Source: Burkholderia sp. D-99 (GTDB lineage Bacteria > Pseudomonadota > Gammaproteobacteria > Burkholderiales > Burkholderiaceae). Taken from it: DNA of 64,000 bases. Location: the NCBI RefSeq assembly GCF_011605345.1, contig NZ_JAAOXM010000008.1:248001-312000 (forward strand), written 5' to 3'. The notes beneath the pieces are model-generated. The model ran no database searches, was not told where the DNA came from, and worked only from the letters and a program-made list of their open reading frames with translations. The position numbers and the translations under genes are program-made. Numbering within the stretch: the first letter of the stretch is position 1; each line of letters opens with the position of its first letter. Below are positions 17,161 through 25,731 of this stretch, piece by piece.

Positions 17161-18048
17161 GTGCAAAAGACGACCGACGGATGGCTCAGCGGCCTGCTGG
17201 GCGTGATCATCTTCAGTGGCTCGCTGCCCGCGACGCGTGTCGCGGTGCAGGGGCTCGACCCGCTGTTCCTCACGTTCGCGCGCGCGACGATCGCCGGCGC
17301 ACTCGGCCTGCTGCTGCTCGTCGTGTTGAAGCAGAGGCGGCCGACGCGAGCGGAGGCCGTGTCGCTGGCCATCGTCGCGCTCGGGGTCGTCGTCGGTTTT
17401 CCGTTGCTGACGGCGCTCGCGCTGAAGCATGTGACGTCCGCGCACGCGATCGTGTTCGTCGGGCTGCTGCCGCTCGCGACCGCGCTGTTCGGCGTGTGGC
17501 GCGGCGGCGAGCGGCCGCGGCTGCCGTTCTGGATCTTCTCGGTCGTCGGCAGCTGTGCGGTGGCCGCGTTCGCGTTGCGCAACGGCGGCCAGGCGTCGGT
17601 GGTCGGCGATGCGCTGATGCTGGCCGCGATCGTCGCATGCGGGCTGGGCTACGCGGAAGGCGCGCGCCTGTCGCGCCAGCTCGGCGGGTGGCAGGTGATC
17701 TCGTGGGCGCTCGTGCTGTCGCTGCCGCTGATGCTGCCGCTCACGTGGCTCACCTGGCCCGCGTCGTTCGACGGCGTCGATGCCGCCGCGCTGTGGGGGC
17801 TCGCATACGTGTCGCTGTTCAGCATGCTGATCGGCTTCGTGTTCTGGTATCGCGGGCTCGCGCTTGGCGGGATCGCGGGCGTCGGCCAGTTGCAGCTGCT
17901 GCAGCCGTTCTTCGGCTTGCTGCTGGCGGCCGGGCTGCTGCACGAGACGGTGCCGCCGTCGATGGTCGTGGTGACGCTCGTCGTGGTCGGCTGCGTGGCG
18001 GGCGCGAAGTACTTCTCGAAAATGGCGCCGGTGCAGCGCGCGGGGTGA
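17161..18048 (+). CDS. EamA/DMT-family membrane exporter
   Basis: A 295-aa protein with about ten transmembrane helices in two EamA halves, beginning VQKTTDGWLSGLLGVIIFSGSLPATRVAV. The GTG at 17161 is chosen because CAGGA lies eight bases upstream and helix 1 follows at once; the longer frame from 17074 would overlap the operator. DMT proteins export amino acids and metabolites. Divergence from a MocR regulator suggests that expression responds to an amino acid or vitamin B6 compound. No substrate can be read from the sequence. Confidence 0.85.
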   Translation: MQKTTDGWLSGLLGVIIFSGSLPATRVAVQGLDPLFLTFARATIAGALGLLLLVVLKQRRPTRAEAVSLAIVALGVVVGFPLLTALALKHVTSAHAIVFVGLLPLATALFGVWRGGERPRLPFWIFSVVGSCAVAAFALRNGGQASVVGDALMLAAIVACGLGYAEGARLSRQLGGWQVISWALVLSLPLMLPLTWLTWPASFDGVDAAALWGLAYVSLFSMLIGFVFWYRGLALGGIAGVGQLQLLQPFFGLLLAAGLLHETVPPSMVVVTLVVVGCVAGAKYFSKMAPVQRAG

Positions 18049-18055
18049 CGCGTGA

Positions 18056-18091
18056 ACCGCTCCGTGCCGTCGTCCGACGGCACGGAGCGGT
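18056..18091. terminator. Strong hairpin between convergent genes
   Basis: A 16-bp perfect stem (18056-18071 with 18076-18091, loop GTCC) lies between the exporter stop (18048) and the DUF3088 stop (18096). There is no long U-tract on either strand. Its position fits a bidirectional terminator. Confidence 0.65.
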
Positions 18092-18095
18092 GTGC

Positions 18096-18440
18096 TTACG
18101 CGACGTGCGCGACGTCGTATTGCGAAGACAGGTACCGCCGGATCTCGGCAGGCGAATCGATGAAGCGCCGGCCGTTGTGTTCGCGAATCGCGAGCGTGTC
18201 GTCGTTAGGCGTTGGTCCGTCGCCGAGCACGAGCACGGGCGCCGACTGGTTGTCCGTGCCGATCAGCGCGACGATCGGCTGGCGCGGCCGCGGCGCGTCG
18301 ATGTATTCGACGTCGACGGCGTCGCGCAGCTGCGGGTAGAAGCTCAGCAACCCTTCGACCGAAACAGAATCCCCGCAGTAGAACGGACCTTCGGAGTCCT
18401 TGAAAAAACCCGGGCGGAGAATGAACAGCGTGTCTTTCAT
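18096..18440 (-). CDS. DUF3088 family protein
   Basis: A 114-aa soluble protein. It starts at the ATG at 18440 (MKDTLFILRPGFFKDSEGPFYCGD), and FYCGDSVSVEGLLSFYPQL resembles the DUF3088 family, proposed to have a thioredoxin-like fold with a single Cys at the helix start. A longer in-frame extension to 18566 is arginine-rich and looks non-coding. It is the last gene of a minus-strand run with a cystathionine-lyase-like enzyme and an amino acid ABC transporter, so a part in sulfur amino acid use is plausible, but no activity is known. Confidence 0.7.
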   Translation of the reverse strand: MKDTLFILRPGFFKDSEGPFYCGDSVSVEGLLSFYPQLRDAVDVEYIDAPRPRQPIVALIGTDNQSAPVLVLGDGPTPNDDTLAIREHNGRRFIDSPAEIRRYLSSQYDVAHVA

Positions 18441-18516
18441 GATTGTCTCGCTATGAGAGTGGGATGAACGTCGAAGAAAACGTGATGCGGGGCGGCGTGC
18501 GTTACGCCGACGGATG

Positions 18517-19698
18517 TCAGGCTTCCGCGAGCGCGGCGGCGCGCATCCTGGCGAAACCGGCAGCAAGGTCGGCGATCATGTCGTCGGGATGCTCGAGCCC
18601 CGCGTGAATCCGCAGCAGCGGGCCGGCCGCCGCCCATTGCGTCGCGGTACGGTGGCGCGACGGATTGGACGGGATGATCAGGCTTTCGAAGCCGCCCCAG
18701 CTATACCCCATGCCGAAGCACGTCATCCCGTCGAGCAGCGCGCGCACGGCATCGTCGGGCTGCGGATGCAGCACGATGCCGAACAGCCCGCACGCGCCGG
18801 TGAAGTCGCGCTTCCAGAGCGCATGACCGGGATCGGCCGGCGACGCCGGATACAGGATCCGGGCGACTTCGGGCTGTTTCGCGAGCCATTCGGTCAGCGC
18901 GTGGGCGTTGCGCTGGTGCCGCTCGAGGCGGACTGACAGCGTGCGCAAGCCGCGTAGCGCGAGATACGCGTCGTCGCCGCTGACGGTCATCCCGAGTTGC
19001 CGGTAGAAGCGCGTGATCTTCGGCGCGAGCGCCTCGGTCGTCAGGATCGCGCCCATCAGCACGTCGGAGTGTCCGGCGATGTATTTGGTGGCAGCGTGAA
19101 TCGACACGTCAACGCCATGCGAAAACGACCGGAAATTCAGCGGCGTGCCCCACGTGTTGTCGAGCAGCACGACCGCGCCATGCCGGTGCGCGACGCGGCT
19201 GATGGCCGGGATGTCCTGCACTTCGAAGGTCAGCGAACCGGGCGATTCGGCAAATACCGCGCGTGTGTTCGGTCGCATCAGCGAGGCGATGCCTGCGCCG
19301 ATCGCCGGATCGTAGTATGTCGTCTCGATGCCGAGACGCGCGAGCGTCTCGTCGCAGAACGAGCGGGTCGGGTCGTACACGGAATCGGCCATCAGCAGAT
19401 GGTCGCCGGGATTCAGCACCGCGAGCAGCGCGGTCGTGATCGCGCTGAGGCCGCTCGGCGTCAGCAGCGCGGCGTGCGCGCCTTCGAGGCGTGCGAGTGC
19501 CTTCTCGAGCGCGCGCGTGGTCGGGCTGCCGTGACGCCCGTACGCGAGCGGCGTGCCGCGTACGGCGTCGAGCGCATCGGTGCCGTGAAACAGCAGCGTC
19601 GACTGGCGGTACACGGGCGGGTTCACGGGCGAACCGGGCTGGCCGTGCGAGCGGCCTTCGTGGGCGAGAACGGTGTCGGTCGAATGCGGGTGGGTCAA
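18517..19698 (-). CDS. Cystathionine beta-lyase / Cys-Met metabolism PLP enzyme
   Basis: A 393-aa fold-type I PLP enzyme of the Cys/Met metabolism family. Landmarks: HEGRSHGQPGSPVNPPVYRQST at the N-terminus, YGRHGSPTTRALE, the PLP-Asp segment VLLDNTWGTPLNF, the PLP lysine in SIHAATKYIAGHSD, and the C-terminal GGFESLIIPS with LLRIHAGLEHPDDMI. MetC-type lyases cleave cystathionine or cystine. I propose a TTG start at 19698 because AAAGGACA lies upstream; no ATG is in frame before the conserved region. It follows the ABC transporter genes, so its substrate is probably what the transporter imports. Confidence 0.88.
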   Translation of the reverse strand: MTHPHSTDTVLAHEGRSHGQPGSPVNPPVYRQSTLLFHGTDALDAVRGTPLAYGRHGSPTTRALEKALARLEGAHAALLTPSGLSAITTALLAVLNPGDHLLMADSVYDPTRSFCDETLARLGIETTYYDPAIGAGIASLMRPNTRAVFAESPGSLTFEVQDIPAISRVAHRHGAVVLLDNTWGTPLNFRSFSHGVDVSIHAATKYIAGHSDVLMGAILTTEALAPKITRFYRQLGMTVSGDDAYLALRGLRTLSVRLERHQRNAHALTEWLAKQPEVARILYPASPADPGHALWKRDFTGACGLFGIVLHPQPDDAVRALLDGMTCFGMGYSWGGFESLIIPSNPSRHRTATQWAAAGPLLRIHAGLEHPDDMIADLAAGFARMRAAALAEA

Positions 19699-19753
19699 GA
19701 TAGTGTCCTTTGAGGGGCAATCAATCAATCGAAGCGCGGCAGCCGCCACGCGC

Positions 19754-20479
19754 TCAATGCAGGATCTTGTCGAGGAAGTCGCGTGCGCGTTCGGAGCGCG
19801 GTGCGGCGAAAAACCGGTCGCTGGCCGCGTCCTCGACCACCGCGCCCTGGTCCATGAAGATCACGCGATGCGCGACCTTCCGCGCAAAGCCCATTTCATG
19901 CGTGACGCACACCATCGTCATCCCGTCGCGCGCGAGCTCGACCATAACGTCGAGCACCTCGTTGATCATCTCGGGATCGAGCGCGGAGGTCGGCTCGTCG
20001 AACAGCATCGCGACCGGGTTCATCGACAGCGCGCGTGCGATCGCGACGCGCTGCTGCTGCCCGCCGGACAACTGCCCCGGATACTTGTGCGCATGCGCCT
20101 TCAGGCCGACGCGATCGAGCAGCTTCATGCCGTTCTCGACGGCCTCGTCCTTGCGGCGGCCGAGCACCTTGATCTGCGCGAGCGTCAGGTTCTCGGTGAT
20201 CGACAGGTGCGGAAACAGCTCGAAGTGCTGGAATACCATGCCGACGCGGGCGCGCAATTGCGCGAGTTTCGCAGCGGGATCGCCGAGCCGCGTGCCGTCG
20301 ACGGTGATGCTGCCTTTCTGGAACGGCTCGAGACCGTTGATCGTCTTGATGAGGGTCGACTTGCCCGAGCCCGACGGCCCGCACACGACGACCACTTCGC
20401 CCTTCGAGACTGCCGCGCTGCATGCCGAAAGCACCTGGTGCTTGCCATACCATTTCGATACGTTGTCGAGCGTAATCAT
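19754..20479 (-). CDS. Polar amino acid ABC transporter ATPase
   Basis: A 241-aa ATPase with Walker A GPSGSGKST, the Q-loop in MVFQHFELFPHL, signature LSGGQQQR, Walker B AMLFDEPTSALDP and the switch His in CVTHEMGFA. Length and motifs match the GlnQ/HisP/TcyN group. The ATG at 20479 (MITLDNVSKWYGKHQVL) is preferred over the longer frame because it begins the first strand. It energises the permease upstream (20523-21185) and the binding protein (21250-22050). With the downstream lyase this points to cystine or another sulfur amino acid as substrate, by context. Confidence 0.92.
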   Translation of the reverse strand: MITLDNVSKWYGKHQVLSACSAAVSKGEVVVVCGPSGSGKSTLIKTINGLEPFQKGSITVDGTRLGDPAAKLAQLRARVGMVFQHFELFPHLSITENLTLAQIKVLGRRKDEAVENGMKLLDRVGLKAHAHKYPGQLSGGQQQRVAIARALSMNPVAMLFDEPTSALDPEMINEVLDVMVELARDGMTMVCVTHEMGFARKVAHRVIFMDQGAVVEDAASDRFFAAPRSERARDFLDKILH

Positions 20480-20522
20480 GTTCTGTCCGTCGTTGAGTGT
20501 CGTGTGAATGACCGGCACGCGT

Positions 20523-21185
20523 TCAATGCGTGGACGGCAGTGCGAGGCGCGTCTCGACGCGGCCCTGAAGCCGCGTGAGCAGCGTGCTCAGCACCCAGTA
20601 GATCGCGGCGGCAGCGAGGTAGAGCGGCAGCGGCTGGAACGTCGCGGCGATCACTTCCTGCGTCGAGCGCAGCAATTCGGTGACGGTGATGACCGAGACC
20701 AGCGACGTATCCTTGATCAGGCTGATCAGCGTGTTGCCGAGGCTCGGCACCGCGAGCCGCAGTGCTTGCGGGCACACGATGTAGCGCAGCGTCTGCACGT
20801 GCGTGAGGCCGAGGCTGTGCGCGGCCGCCCATTGCCCGCGGCCGATGCCGAGGATCGCGCCGCGCATGCTTTCAGACAGGTAGGCGCCAGCATTGAGCGT
20901 CAGCGTGAAGATGCCGGCTGTCGTGGGGTCGAGCGTGATGCCGAGATCGGGCAGCCCGTAGTAGACGACGAACATCTGCACGAGCAGCGGCGTGCCGCGC
21001 ATCAGGCTCACATAGCCCTGCGCGAGCGCGGCCGCAGGCCGGTTGCTGCCGATGCGCATGATCGCGATCACGAGCCCGACGACGAGGCCGAGCGCCATCG
21101 ACGCCACGGCGAACTTCAGCGTGAGCATCGCACCCTTCACCATCACGGGCAGGGTATGAACGACCAGTTCGAGTGCTTCCATCAC
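20523..21185 (-). CDS. Polar amino acid ABC transporter permease
   Basis: A 220-aa permease of the HisMQ type with about five transmembrane helices: MLTLKFAVASMALGLVVGLVIAIMR, a central RGTPLLVQMFVVYYGLP (the family signature), GAYLSESMRGAILGIGRGQWAAAHSLGLTHVQTL (EAA coupling loop) and a C-terminal YLAAAAIYWVLSTLL. The single permease gene implies a homodimeric channel. It lies 43 bp upstream of the ATPase and 64 bp downstream of the binding protein. Confidence 0.92.
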   Translation of the reverse strand: MMEALELVVHTLPVMVKGAMLTLKFAVASMALGLVVGLVIAIMRIGSNRPAAALAQGYVSLMRGTPLLVQMFVVYYGLPDLGITLDPTTAGIFTLTLNAGAYLSESMRGAILGIGRGQWAAAHSLGLTHVQTLRYIVCPQALRLAVPSLGNTLISLIKDTSLVSVITVTELLRSTQEVIAATFQPLPLYLAAAAIYWVLSTLLTRLQGRVETRLALPSTH

Positions 21186-21249
21186 GTGTCTCCTGATTAT
21201 GTGCGGGCCGGCCCGCGCGTTCGTGCGCGCGGGCGTGCGGCAGGCTGCG

Positions 21250-22050
21250 TTATTGCGTCACCGGCTTGCTCGTATCCGTGCCGAACCACTGCATCGAGAG
21301 CTTCTTCAGCGTGCCGTCCTGCTGCAGCGAAGCGACCGCATCGTCGATCGCCTTCGCGAACTTCGGATTGCCCTTGCGGAACGGAATGCCCATCCGGTCC
21401 TCGCCGCCCGCGAGCACGGAGCCGGGGCGCAGCGGCAGGTGTGAGTTCTTGATCAGGTAGCTGAGCATCAGGCGGTCGTTGACCGCCGCGTCGATCCGGC
21501 CCGCCGCGAGGTCGCGCAGGTTCTCCGGCGTGCCCGGATAGACCTGCAGGTCGATTGCGGGCACCGTCTTGACGAGGTCGACGTAGTTGCTGCCCATCGT
21601 CACACCGACTTTTTTGCCCTTCAGTTCGTCGAGCGACTTGAACGCACGCGTATCGTTCTGCCGTTGCAGCAGCTGTGCGGACGAATACACATAAGGTGCG
21701 CTGAAGTCGAGCGCCTGCTGGCGCGACGGCGTAATCGCGACCTGGTTGACGATCACGTCGAACTTGCCGGCTTGCAGGCCGGCGAGGATCCCGCTCCATT
21801 CGGTTGTGACGAACTGCGGCTTCACACCGAGGCGCGCGGCGACCGCTTTCGCGACGTCGACGTCGAAGCCTTCGAGCTGGCCGTCGGCGTTGCGGTAGTC
21901 GAACGGCGGGTAGGTGCCTTCCAGCGCGATCTTCAGTACACCGGATTGCTTGACGGTGTCGAGCAGGTCGGCCGCATGCGCGGTCGCGGCCACGATGCAG
22001 AGGAGGGCGGCCGCGATGCCTTGCTTGAGCGTCGGGTTGAAGTGCTTCAT
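21250..22050 (-). CDS. Amino acid ABC transporter periplasmic binding protein
   Basis: A 266-aa SBP_bac_3 protein with a signal peptide (KQGIAAALLCIVAATAHA). The mature part opens with SGVLKIALEGTYPPFDYRNADGQLEGFDVDVAKAVA, typical of polar amino acid binders, and VNQVAITPSRQQALDFSAPYV and KGKKVGVTMGSNY follow. It is the first gene of the minus-strand operon binding protein-permease-ATPase-lyase-DUF3088. It resembles FliY/TcyA cystine binders in general layout, but the specificity residues cannot be judged by eye. Confidence 0.9.
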   Translation of the reverse strand: MKHFNPTLKQGIAAALLCIVAATAHAADLLDTVKQSGVLKIALEGTYPPFDYRNADGQLEGFDVDVAKAVAARLGVKPQFVTTEWSGILAGLQAGKFDVIVNQVAITPSRQQALDFSAPYVYSSAQLLQRQNDTRAFKSLDELKGKKVGVTMGSNYVDLVKTVPAIDLQVYPGTPENLRDLAAGRIDAAVNDRLMLSYLIKNSHLPLRPGSVLAGGEDRMGIPFRKGNPKFAKAIDDAVASLQQDGTLKKLSMQWFGTDTSKPVTQ

Positions 22051-22608
22051 GGTTGTCTCCGTGGTTGTTGTCGAAAATTCAGGGTGTGCGAAGCCGCGGC
22101 GACGGGCGGCGTCGCCGTGGGCTGAAAATCGGTGCGGCGGGTGGCGGCGCGAATCGAGCGCCGCCGTGCTTGATGGCGTGCGTTACGGCATGCGTTCGCG
22201 CGCGACGGTGGCGCGCGGATGAGGGCGTGAGCAGTGCGAGCGGCCGCCGAGTGACGCGTGAGCTGACCGCGCGGCATGCATGTCGAATGTGTTCCGGTGC
22301 GCGGCGAAGAGTTCAAACATGGTGTTCATGATTGCCCGTACGGCTTTGCGAGAGGAGTGGACCGGGTGCATCGTCGATGCGCATCCGGTGACACGAATGC
22401 TGAGCGACTGAGGGCAATCTTAGGTTTGTCAAAAAGGAATGTGTTTCCAAAGATGCACGCACTTTCTGCGCGCCGTGGAATGTTTTTCTCTGCATGCGGA
22501 AGGTGGCGCAAGCGATCTGCTGCGGTTGCGCGTGATGCGAAGCATCGGGTGCTACGGTGCGACTGTGCGGTTGCTCCGCATCGCGAACGGGTGAGCCGGC
22601 GGCACACC
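22051..22608. other. Gene-free leader/promoter region of the ABC operon
   Basis: No supported gene lies here. Short frames on both strands lack coding bias. Close to the binding-protein start, CGGCGAC (22097-22103) and GTCGCCG (22111-22117) can form a hairpin in the minus-strand leader. A TTGACA-like box sits on the minus strand at 22427-22432 but without a convincing -10 box at the right distance. The GC content drops between about 22410 and 22470. Confidence 0.4.
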
Positions 22609-22653
22609 GAAAAAGCAAAACGGCCAGGCTGCCGGTAGCGGCAAGCCTGGCCG
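22609..22653 (-). terminator. Rho-independent terminator of lysA
   Basis: On the minus strand CGGCCAGGCT and AGCCTGGCCG (22653-22644 and 22630-22621) form a perfect 10-bp stem with a 13-nt loop, directly followed by TTTTGCTTTTT (22620-22610). It lies 27 bp after the lysA stop codon. Confidence 0.88.
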
Positions 22654-22679
22654 TTGGCCTTCGTCTCGACGAAAGCGCG

Positions 22680-23918
22680 TTACTCGAACGTTTCGAGCGC
22701 GAGCAATTCGTCGATCGTCTGCCGGCGGCGGATCAGCCGCGGCGTGCCGCCGTCGACGAGCACTTCCGGCGCGAGCGGCCGGCTGTTGTAGTTCGAGGAC
22801 ATCGACGCGCCGTACGCGCCCGCGTCGTGCAGGAACAGCAGGTCGCCGATCTGCGGCTGCGCCAGCTTGCGGTGCGTGACCACGCCGCCCGCGTCCTGCG
22901 TGAACACGTCGCCCGATTCGCACAGCGGCCCCGCGATCGCGAGATCGACCAGCGGCCGGCCGGCAGGCACCGCGCCATCGTGCGCGTGCACCGACACCGC
23001 GTGGTAGCTGCCGTACATCGACGGGCGCATCAGGTCGTTGAAGCCCGCGTCGATCAGCACGAAATCGTGCTTCGGCCGGCGGTTGACGGCCTGCACTTCG
23101 GTGACGAGCGTGCCGGCTTCGGCGACGAGGAAACGGCCCGGTTCGATCTCGATGCGCACCGGGTGGCCGAGGTGCCGTTCGATTCGCTTGCGCGCGGCGT
23201 CCCACTGGCTGAAGTAGTGTCCGACGTCGACGCGCGGCTCGCCGTCGCGATACGGGATCGACAGGCCGCCGCCGGCGGAGATCGCGTCGATGTCATGGCC
23301 GAGCGACGTGACGAGATCGACCATCGCATCGCACACCTGCGACAGGTGGCCGTAGTCGACGCCCGAACCGATATGCATGTGGATGCCGACCAGCTTCAGC
23401 CCGTACTGGCGCACGATCTCGATCGCGCGCGGCACATCGTCGATCCAGATGCCGTGCTTGCTCTGCGGGCCGCCGGTGTTGGTCTTGTTGCTGTGGCCGT
23501 GGCCGAAACCGGGGTTGACGCGCAGCCACACGCGGTGGCCGGGCGCGTGCTCGCCGATGCGCGCGAGCATGTCGAGCGAACCGGCGTTGACGGTCACGCC
23601 GTGCTTCAGCACGGCCGCGAGTGTCGGGCGGTCGATCAGGTCGGCCGTGAACACGACGCCTTCCGGTTCGCCTGCCGGACTGAATCCGGCCGCGAGGCTG
23701 CGCTCGATCTCGCCGAGCGACACGGCATCGACGCACGCGCCTTCTTCGCGCATCAGCTTCAGGATATGGAGGTTCGAGTTCGCCTTCTGCGCATAACGGA
23801 TCACGTCGAACTGACGCAGTTGGGCGATGCGGTCGCGGATGACGTCGGCGTCGTACACCCACAGCGGGGTGCCGTATTGCTGCGCGAGCGTCGCGAGCTG
23901 GCGGGAATCGAGGGACAT
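22680..23918 (-). CDS. lysA: Diaminopimelate decarboxylase
   Basis: A 412-aa PLP enzyme (fold III) that makes lysine from meso-diaminopimelate. The PLP lysine is in IRYAQKANSNLHILKLM; other conserved parts are IGSGVDYGHL (His before the PLP phosphate), AGGGLSIPY, IEIEPGRFLVAEAGTLVTEV and the Cys-bearing CESGDVFTQD of the partner active site. The ATG at 23918 (MSLDSRQL) is chosen; the upstream extension crosses the lysA-lysR operator. It is divergent from a LysR regulator, as in E. coli, where LysR with diaminopimelate activates lysA. Confidence 0.93.
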   Translation of the reverse strand: MSLDSRQLATLAQQYGTPLWVYDADVIRDRIAQLRQFDVIRYAQKANSNLHILKLMREEGACVDAVSLGEIERSLAAGFSPAGEPEGVVFTADLIDRPTLAAVLKHGVTVNAGSLDMLARIGEHAPGHRVWLRVNPGFGHGHSNKTNTGGPQSKHGIWIDDVPRAIEIVRQYGLKLVGIHMHIGSGVDYGHLSQVCDAMVDLVTSLGHDIDAISAGGGLSIPYRDGEPRVDVGHYFSQWDAARKRIERHLGHPVRIEIEPGRFLVAEAGTLVTEVQAVNRRPKHDFVLIDAGFNDLMRPSMYGSYHAVSVHAHDGAVPAGRPLVDLAIAGPLCESGDVFTQDAGGVVTHRKLAQPQIGDLLFLHDAGAYGASMSSNYNSRPLAPEVLVDGGTPRLIRRRQTIDELLALETFE

Positions 23919-23993
23919 GGCGGATGAATCGGGTCGAATGAACGGATAACGTGAATGATGCGCCTGATTGGCTATGCAGTAAAATGCCTGTTT

Positions 23994-24017
23994 ATCGATA
24001 TTCGATTCATATCCGAT
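23994..24017. promoter_or_regulatory. Probable LysR-type operator between lysA and its regulator
   Basis: ATCGATAT (23994-24001) and ATATCCGAT (24009-24017) form an imperfect inverted repeat of the T-N11-A kind in an otherwise AT-richer stretch. It lies 10 bp before the regulator start and about 75 bp from lysA, where a LysR protein could repress itself and activate lysA. Confidence 0.5.
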
Positions 24018-24027
24018 ATAGAAGATC

Positions 24028-24942
24028 ATGCTCACGCACCGCCATATCGAGGTTTTTCGGGCGCTGATGGTCACCGGCAACACGACGCGCGCGGCCGAGA
24101 TGCTCTATACGTCGCAGCCGACGATCAGCCGCGAGCTCGCGCGCATGGAGCAGGTCGTCGGCTTCGCGCTGTTCGAGCGCACGCACGGCCGGTTGCGGCC
24201 GACGATGGCCGCGCTCACGCTGTTCGACGACGTGCGGCTCGCGTATGTGGGGCTTGAACGCGTCGCGGCGACGGCCGCGCGCCTGCGCGAGTTTCGCGAC
24301 GGGCAGCTGTCGGTGATCGCGCTGCCGGCGTTCTCGCACGCGATTCTGCCCGGCGCGGCCCGCCGATTTCACGACGCGCATGCGGGCGTCAGCCTATCGG
24401 TCGAAACGCAGGAATCGCCGATGCTCGAAGAGTGGCTGACCGCGCAGCGGTACGACCTCGGGCTGACCGAGCACGACGTCGCGCCGGCCGGCACCGTGCT
24501 CACGCCGCTGCTCGAAGTCGACGAAGTATGCGTGCTGCCTGATGGCCATCCGCTGCTCGCGCAGGACGCGATCGATCTGCTGGATCTCGCCGATCGCCCG
24601 TTCGTGAGCCTGTCGCTGAACGATCCGTACCGCATCCTGATCGACGAGGCGTTCGCGCAGCTCGGCGTGGCGCCGCGCTCGGTCGTCGACACGCCGTCGG
24701 CCGTGTCGGTGTGCGCGTTCGTGCGGCAGGGGCTCGGCGCGGCGATCGTCAATCCGCTGACCGCGCTCGATTTCGTCGGGCGCGACCTGCACGTGCGGCC
24801 GCTTACACGCTCGTTTCCATACCGCGTCAGCGTGATCGTGCCCGAGCACCGGCCGAAGAACCTGCTCGTCGATGCGTTCGCCGATGCACTGCGCGGCGAG
24901 GCGAAGGCGATCCGCAGCCGGCTGGCCGCGCTCCTCGGCTGA
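24028..24942 (+). CDS. lysR: LysR-family regulator, likely of lysA
   Basis: A 304-aa LysR-type regulator. The winged helix is at residues 1-60 (LTHRHIEVFRALMVTGNTTRAAEML, TSQPTISRELARME), followed by FALFERTHGRLRPT and a periplasmic-binding-like effector domain (LSVIALPAFSHAILPGAARRF, VCAFVRQGLGAAIVNPL). Divergence from lysA with a short shared promoter is the arrangement known for E. coli LysR. Name given on that synteny; the effector would be diaminopimelate and lysine by analogy. Confidence 0.88.
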   Translation: MLTHRHIEVFRALMVTGNTTRAAEMLYTSQPTISRELARMEQVVGFALFERTHGRLRPTMAALTLFDDVRLAYVGLERVAATAARLREFRDGQLSVIALPAFSHAILPGAARRFHDAHAGVSLSVETQESPMLEEWLTAQRYDLGLTEHDVAPAGTVLTPLLEVDEVCVLPDGHPLLAQDAIDLLDLADRPFVSLSLNDPYRILIDEAFAQLGVAPRSVVDTPSAVSVCAFVRQGLGAAIVNPLTALDFVGRDLHVRPLTRSFPYRVSVIVPEHRPKNLLVDAFADALRGEAKAIRSRLAALLG

Positions 24943-24997
24943 CGCGCCGTATGATGGATGTCTTGCCGCCATCGTCCTCACTTTCGGGAACCTCGTC

Positions 24998-25597
24998 ATG
25001 ACCGACGCTTCACCTTCCCTCGAACAACCCACGCTCACCGGCGAACGTATCGAACTGCGGCCGCTCGCAGTATCCGACCGGCAGGCGCTGCTGGATGCCG
25101 CGGACGACGGCCAGTTGTGGAACCTGAAGGTCACGGCCGTGCCGGGCGCGGAGACGATCGATGCTTATATCGATACCGCATTGCAGGGCCGTGCGGCCGG
25201 CACCGTGATGCCGTTTGCGATCGTCGATCGCGTGTCGGGTCGCGTGATCGGCAGCACGCGTTTCTGGAAGATCGATCGCAGGAACCGCAAGCTCGAGATC
25301 GGCCATACGTGGCTGAGCGAATCGGCGCAGCGCACGCGCGCGAATACCGAAGCGAAATGGTTGCTGCTGGGCTATGCGTTCGACGTGCTGCACTGCGTGC
25401 GCGTGCAGTTCACGACCGACGAGCTGAACGAGAAATCGCGCGCGGCGATTCTGCGGCTCGGTGCGAAGCAGGAAGGCATCGTGCGGCACGAACGGATCAT
25501 GCCGGATGGCCGCAAGCGCAATTCGGTGCGCTACAGCATCATCGACGACGAATGGCCGGAGGTGCGTGCGCAGTTGGCGGCGAAGCTCGCGACGTAA
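24998..25597 (+). CDS. GNAT acetyltransferase (RimJ/RimL-like)
   Basis: A 199-aa acetyltransferase of the group with Acetyltransf_3 layout: LTGERIELRPLAVSDRQALLDAA at the N-terminus, VIGSTRFWKIDRRNRKLEIGHTWL, and the CoA region QRTRANTEAKWLLLGYAFD. The C-terminal LNEKSRAAILRLGAKQEGIVRH with the RNSVRYSII tail is the usual end of this group. Substrate unknown (ribosomal-protein, amino acid or antibiotic amine). The ATG at 24998 is used; the longer frame from 24872 overlaps the regulator gene. Confidence 0.87.
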   Translation: MTDASPSLEQPTLTGERIELRPLAVSDRQALLDAADDGQLWNLKVTAVPGAETIDAYIDTALQGRAAGTVMPFAIVDRVSGRVIGSTRFWKIDRRNRKLEIGHTWLSESAQRTRANTEAKWLLLGYAFDVLHCVRVQFTTDELNEKSRAAILRLGAKQEGIVRHERIMPDGRKRNSVRYSIIDDEWPEVRAQLAAKLAT

Positions 25598-25731
25598 CGC
25601 GTAGCGCATGACGTGCTGCGCGTGTTTGCGCGCTGGGTCATGCAGTCAGATGTGCATCGCGCCGCCGCAACAGCGCGGCGCGACGACAGGGCAAGCCGTG
25701 CGCCGCGCACGGTGCGCGGCGCTGCATCGCG

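Noticed and set aside
22313..22618. Small frames between the ABC operon and lysA
   Set aside because: No codon bias and no ribosome site; region better explained as leader and promoter DNA.
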